This document shows, in pieces, positions 6,434 to 6,829 of a DNA stretch of 6,829 nt; the first letter of the stretch is position 1, and the number at the start of each line of letters is the position of its first letter. The DNA comes from Armatimonadetes bacterium UBA5829. Lineage in GTDB: Bacteria; Armatimonadota; UBA5829. The position numbers were made by a program, and so were the translations under genes. Where the stretch lies: assembly GCA_002431715.1 (NCBI GenBank), contig DJHI01000137.1:11039-17867 (forward strand), in the 5' to 3' direction. The notes beneath the pieces were generated by a model, which worked only from the letters and a program-made list of their open reading frames with translations, had not been told where the DNA came from and made no database searches.

Positions 6434-6460
6434 TAAATCAGCCTTTTGGGCTGACTTTAC
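6433..6460. terminator. Convergent-gene hairpin, probable bidirectional terminator
   Basis: GTAAATCAGCC (6433-6443) pairs with GGCTGACTTTAC (6449-6460), with a single bulged base and a TTTTG loop, giving eleven base pairs. It starts on the last base of the aminotransferase stop codon and covers the stop and last codons of the opposing gene, so it can end transcription from both sides. The T-rich tail is weak on both strands, so termination efficiency is uncertain. Confidence 0.6.
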
Positions 6461-6818
6461 GCCAACTGATACCGCCGTGTTCTTGTGAGAGTGTATTACG
6501 CATAGCAAGATCACGGCGATCTTTCTCCAGCATCTCTTCTGTGATTTCTACAGCAGCATTAACTTCATCGGGAGGAATTTTATCGACTGGAAACGGAGTC
6601 TTGTGGCCCGTAAAGCCTCGCCTTTGCATCTCGGCAACCTGCTCCTCATGTCTGCGATACAGCGCACCAAGCTTACCACGGAAAAGCTTTACCGCGGGAT
6701 GATTGCGCCATCCCCCACCCGGCCTTATCAGTTCGTTTGCCATAACGTGCAGTTCCAGATGCTCGCCGAGGAGGTGGCGGTCGTCGAGTTCGGTTACAGG
6801 GACAAACCAGATTCGCAT
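6438..6818 (-). CDS. Pyrimidine dimer DNA glycosylase, T4 endonuclease V-like (Pyr_excise)
   Basis: This 126-residue protein matches the T4 DenV family (138 residues) along its length. TELDDRHLLGEHLEL (9-23) aligns with the T4 segment that carries the catalytic Glu-23, here E22. KLGALYRRHEEQVAEMQRRGF (49-69) aligns with the T4 [21 protein letters not shown] region. Such enzymes cut the glycosidic bond of UV-induced thymine dimers and nick the backbone through an imino intermediate. In the alignment Met-1 takes the place of the T4 nucleophile Thr-2, and T4 Arg-22 is Leu here. The family's MRIW start supports the ATG at 6818; upstream codons stay open to the window edge and no Shine-Dalgarno is visible in the 11 bases left. 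The gene converges on the operon with four bases between stop codons and is probably functionally unrelated to it. Confidence 0.87.
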   Translation of the reverse strand: MRIWFVPVTELDDRHLLGEHLELHVMANELIRPGGGWRNHPAVKLFRGKLGALYRRHEEQVAEMQRRGFTGHKTPFPVDKIPPDEVNAAVEITEEMLEKDRRDLAMRNTLSQEHGGISWRKVSPKG

Positions 6819-6829
6819 AGTAGGCTCAT

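Noticed and set aside
6826..6829. ATGA on the minus strand at the window edge as another start or an upstream stop
   Set aside because: The ATG is out of frame with the glycosylase, and only eleven bases remain upstream of that gene's start, too few to judge.

Overview
The window is bacterial chromosomal DNA of intermediate GC, close to half by eye. It is densely coding, with short gaps and a mix of ATG, GTG and TTG starts. No rRNA, tRNA, CRISPR array, integrase or insertion sequence is visible, and nothing names the species. A corrinoid-type URO-D homologue, several Gfo/Idh/MocA oxidoreductases, an amidohydrolase and a DegT-type aminotransferase together resemble sugar or cyclitol clusters of little-studied environmental phyla such as Armatimonadota or Planctomycetota. 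That is an impression, not an assignment.

Layout: positions 1-124 are non-coding and hold a near-perfect 22-bp palindrome (6-27) and the ribosome binding site of the first gene. Six genes then run in one direction from 125 to 6433, with gaps of 32, 58, 40, 56 and 15 bases. They are: a Gfo/Idh/MocA dehydrogenase (125-1180); a shorter, divergent Gfo/Idh/MocA protein with a TTG start (1213-2106); a URO-D/MtaA-like protein (2165-3172); a second full-length Gfo/Idh/MocA dehydrogenase, a clear paralogue of the first (3213-4256); an amidohydrolase-2 type metal hydrolase (4313-5182); and a PLP-dependent DegT/DnrJ/EryC1/StrS aminotransferase (5198-6433). A gene on the minus strand (6438-6818), encoding a T4 endonuclease V-like pyrimidine dimer DNA glycosylase, converges on them. 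It is separated by 4 bases and a shared hairpin.

The six plus-strand genes look like one operon for an uncharacterised pathway on a polyol, sugar or cyclitol. The dehydrogenases could interconvert alcohol and ketone. The aminotransferase could aminate a ketone. The amidohydrolase could open or hydrolyse a lactone, amide or carboxylate. The URO-D homologue could act in methyl transfer. The substrate cannot be read from the sequence.

Hairpins stand at the upstream edge (6-27), between genes 2 and 3 (2106-2153), between genes 4 and 5 (4267-4302) and at the end (6433-6460). They divide the operon into three gene pairs. The two genes that follow an internal hairpin lack a recognisable Shine-Dalgarno sequence, whereas the other four have one. 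This is the most unusual architectural signal in the window. The repair gene is probably an unrelated neighbour.
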